This document shows positions 63,237 through 64,000 of a stretch of 64,000 nucleotides of DNA, piece by piece. The position numbers were made by a program, and so were the translations under genes. This DNA is from Streptomyces sp. NBC_00461 (GTDB taxonomy: Bacteria > Actinomycetota > Actinomycetes > Streptomycetales > Streptomycetaceae). The stretch's first letter is position 1. The number at the start of each line of letters is the position of its first letter. The stretch is taken from NCBI RefSeq assembly GCF_036013935.1, contig NZ_CP107902.1, positions 9,705,001 to 9,769,000 on the forward strand. The letters run 5' to 3'. Under the pieces are notes generated by a model. The model was not told the DNA's origin. It saw only the letters and a program-made list of their open reading frames with translations, and searched no databases.

Positions 63237-63460
63237 ACGTCTCCCACCCCGAGTGGTCGGGCCGACGGCACGGCGAGTCCTGTCGCAAGGGCAGCCACCG
63301 CGCCGGCTCCCGCCCATCGTATGTTCGATCGTCCCGCTTCGCTCCGGTATACGGCGGGCCGCCGGTCGGTGGCTCGTCCTTGCTCCCCTTGCGAGGTCGC
63401 GGGGACGGGGTGGTGAAGACTGGCTGCGATGGACGTGGCCACGACACTGGAGGCAGCCGC

Positions 63461-64000
63461 ATGACGCGCCCGATCACCGCAGGGGTCGACGGAACCGAGG
63501 AGAGCATCGCCGCACTGGACTGGGCAGCCAGGGAGGCGGTGCGCCTGGGGCTGGCGCTGAGGGTGGTGCAGGCCTGGAGCTTCCAGCCGTACGAGGGGAT
63601 CGACGCGGCCGACCCGGACACGCAGGCCGGGTGGGTGCGGGACGGGCTGGACGAGGTGGTCCGCGGCGTCACCGGGCGGCATCCGGACCTCGACGTCACC
63701 ACCGATGTCGTGACGGGTGAGCCGGTCGGGACACTGCTGGCCGCGGCCGCGGAGGCGGAGCTGCTGGTGCTCGGCTCGCGCGGGCACGGGCCCGTCGTCG
63801 GTTTCCTGCTCGGTTCCGTCGGCCAGCAGGTGATCGCCGAGGCGGCACGGCCGGTGGTGCTCGTGCGCGCCGGCGACCAGCCCGCGGCCGAGGCCGGCGG
63901 CCGTGAGGTCGTCGTCGGCCAGCAGGGCGAGCCGGATGACAGCGCCGAGACCTTGCGGTTCGCGTTCGAGACGGCGGCCGCCCGGGGCGCCACCGTGCGG
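63461..64000 (+). CDS. Universal stress protein, truncated by the window
   Basis: 180 codons are visible. The first UspA domain is complete: ITAGVDGTEESIAALDWAAR, VQAWSFQPYEG and LLVLGSRGHGPVVGFLLGSV, ending VVLVRAG, with the ATP-binding G-2x-G-9x-G(S/T)-like loop. A second Usp domain begins near residue 150 but is cut at the edge. Tandem UspA proteins in actinobacteria bind ATP and respond to hypoxia and stress. ATG 63461 has GGAGG upstream. It is divergent from the receiver-flavoprotein operon, with 224 bp between, so both may be controlled by a common redox or oxygen signal. Confidence 0.92.
   Translation, partial: MTRPITAGVDGTEESIAALDWAAREAVRLGLALRVVQAWSFQPYEGIDAADPDTQAGWVRDGLDEVVRGVTGRHPDLDVTTDVVTGEPVGTLLAAAAEAELLVLGSRGHGPVVGFLLGSVGQQVIAEAARPVVLVRAGDQPAAEAGGREVVVGQQGEPDDSAETLRFAFETAAARGATVR

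Overview
The window is high-GC chromosomal DNA with strong G/C third-codon bias, many GTG and some TTG starts, Tat-exported hydrolases and Streptomyces-restricted families (streptophobe, DUF6328, DUF6777). Together with the popR-clpP3-clpP4 locus and a 2-methylisoborneol operon, this points firmly to a Streptomyces chromosome, probably an arm region. I see no rRNA, tRNA, CRISPR array, IS element or phage module. The 54 genes recognised here fill almost the whole window, which cuts a LysR gene at the left edge and a universal stress protein gene at the right edge.

1-14 kb: an aldo/keto reductase beside a LysR gene, small DUF1905 and SnoaL-like genes, then a phospho-signalling export unit (a transporter with two FHA domains, a small partner and an intact Ser/Thr kinase) resembling the mycobacterial Rv1747/PknF pair. 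Next come a streptophobe membrane protein with a coupled 49-residue ORF, a secreted DUF6777 protein, an HATPase anti-sigma-like protein, a SigB/F-type sigma factor with a matching promoter, a methyltransferase, and popR facing clpP3-clpP4. A tandem PopR box lies upstream of clpP3. ClpP4 lacks the catalytic histidine.

14-32 kb: epoxide hydrolase, VOC protein, a GH127-type arabinofuranosidase with a LamG domain and its own promoter and operator, an SGNH lipoprotein, then the operon for a family 2B encapsulin shell, 2-methylisoborneol synthase and GPP C-methyltransferase. After it come a zinc alcohol dehydrogenase, a VOC protein, RNase HI with an extra C-terminal Cys/His domain, an SRPBCC protein, an MFS exporter with its TetR regulator and a perfect double operator, an alpha/beta hydrolase, a cholesterol-oxidase-like flavoprotein and a second aldo/keto reductase.

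33-47 kb: small conserved proteins, an F420-dependent oxidoreductase, a serine hydrolase, a membrane pseudokinase, a threonine-dehydratase-like enzyme, and a polyprenyl synthase coupled to a TPR protein whose promoter region carries five GTATAC palindromes on a strict 13-bp register. Then AIM24, a TerD-CAP-CAP fusion and a D,D-carboxypeptidase-like hydrolase.

47-64 kb: a secreted M4 metalloprotease; a ROK-headed carbohydrate operon (GH27 alpha-galactosidase, GH95, SGNH esterase) with a consensus promoter that implies a leaderless start; a large LuxR-type ATPase regulator; a coupled three-gene redox/signalling operon (receiver-flavoprotein fusion, cNMP-binding histidine kinase, UBP zinc finger); and the truncated stress protein gene.
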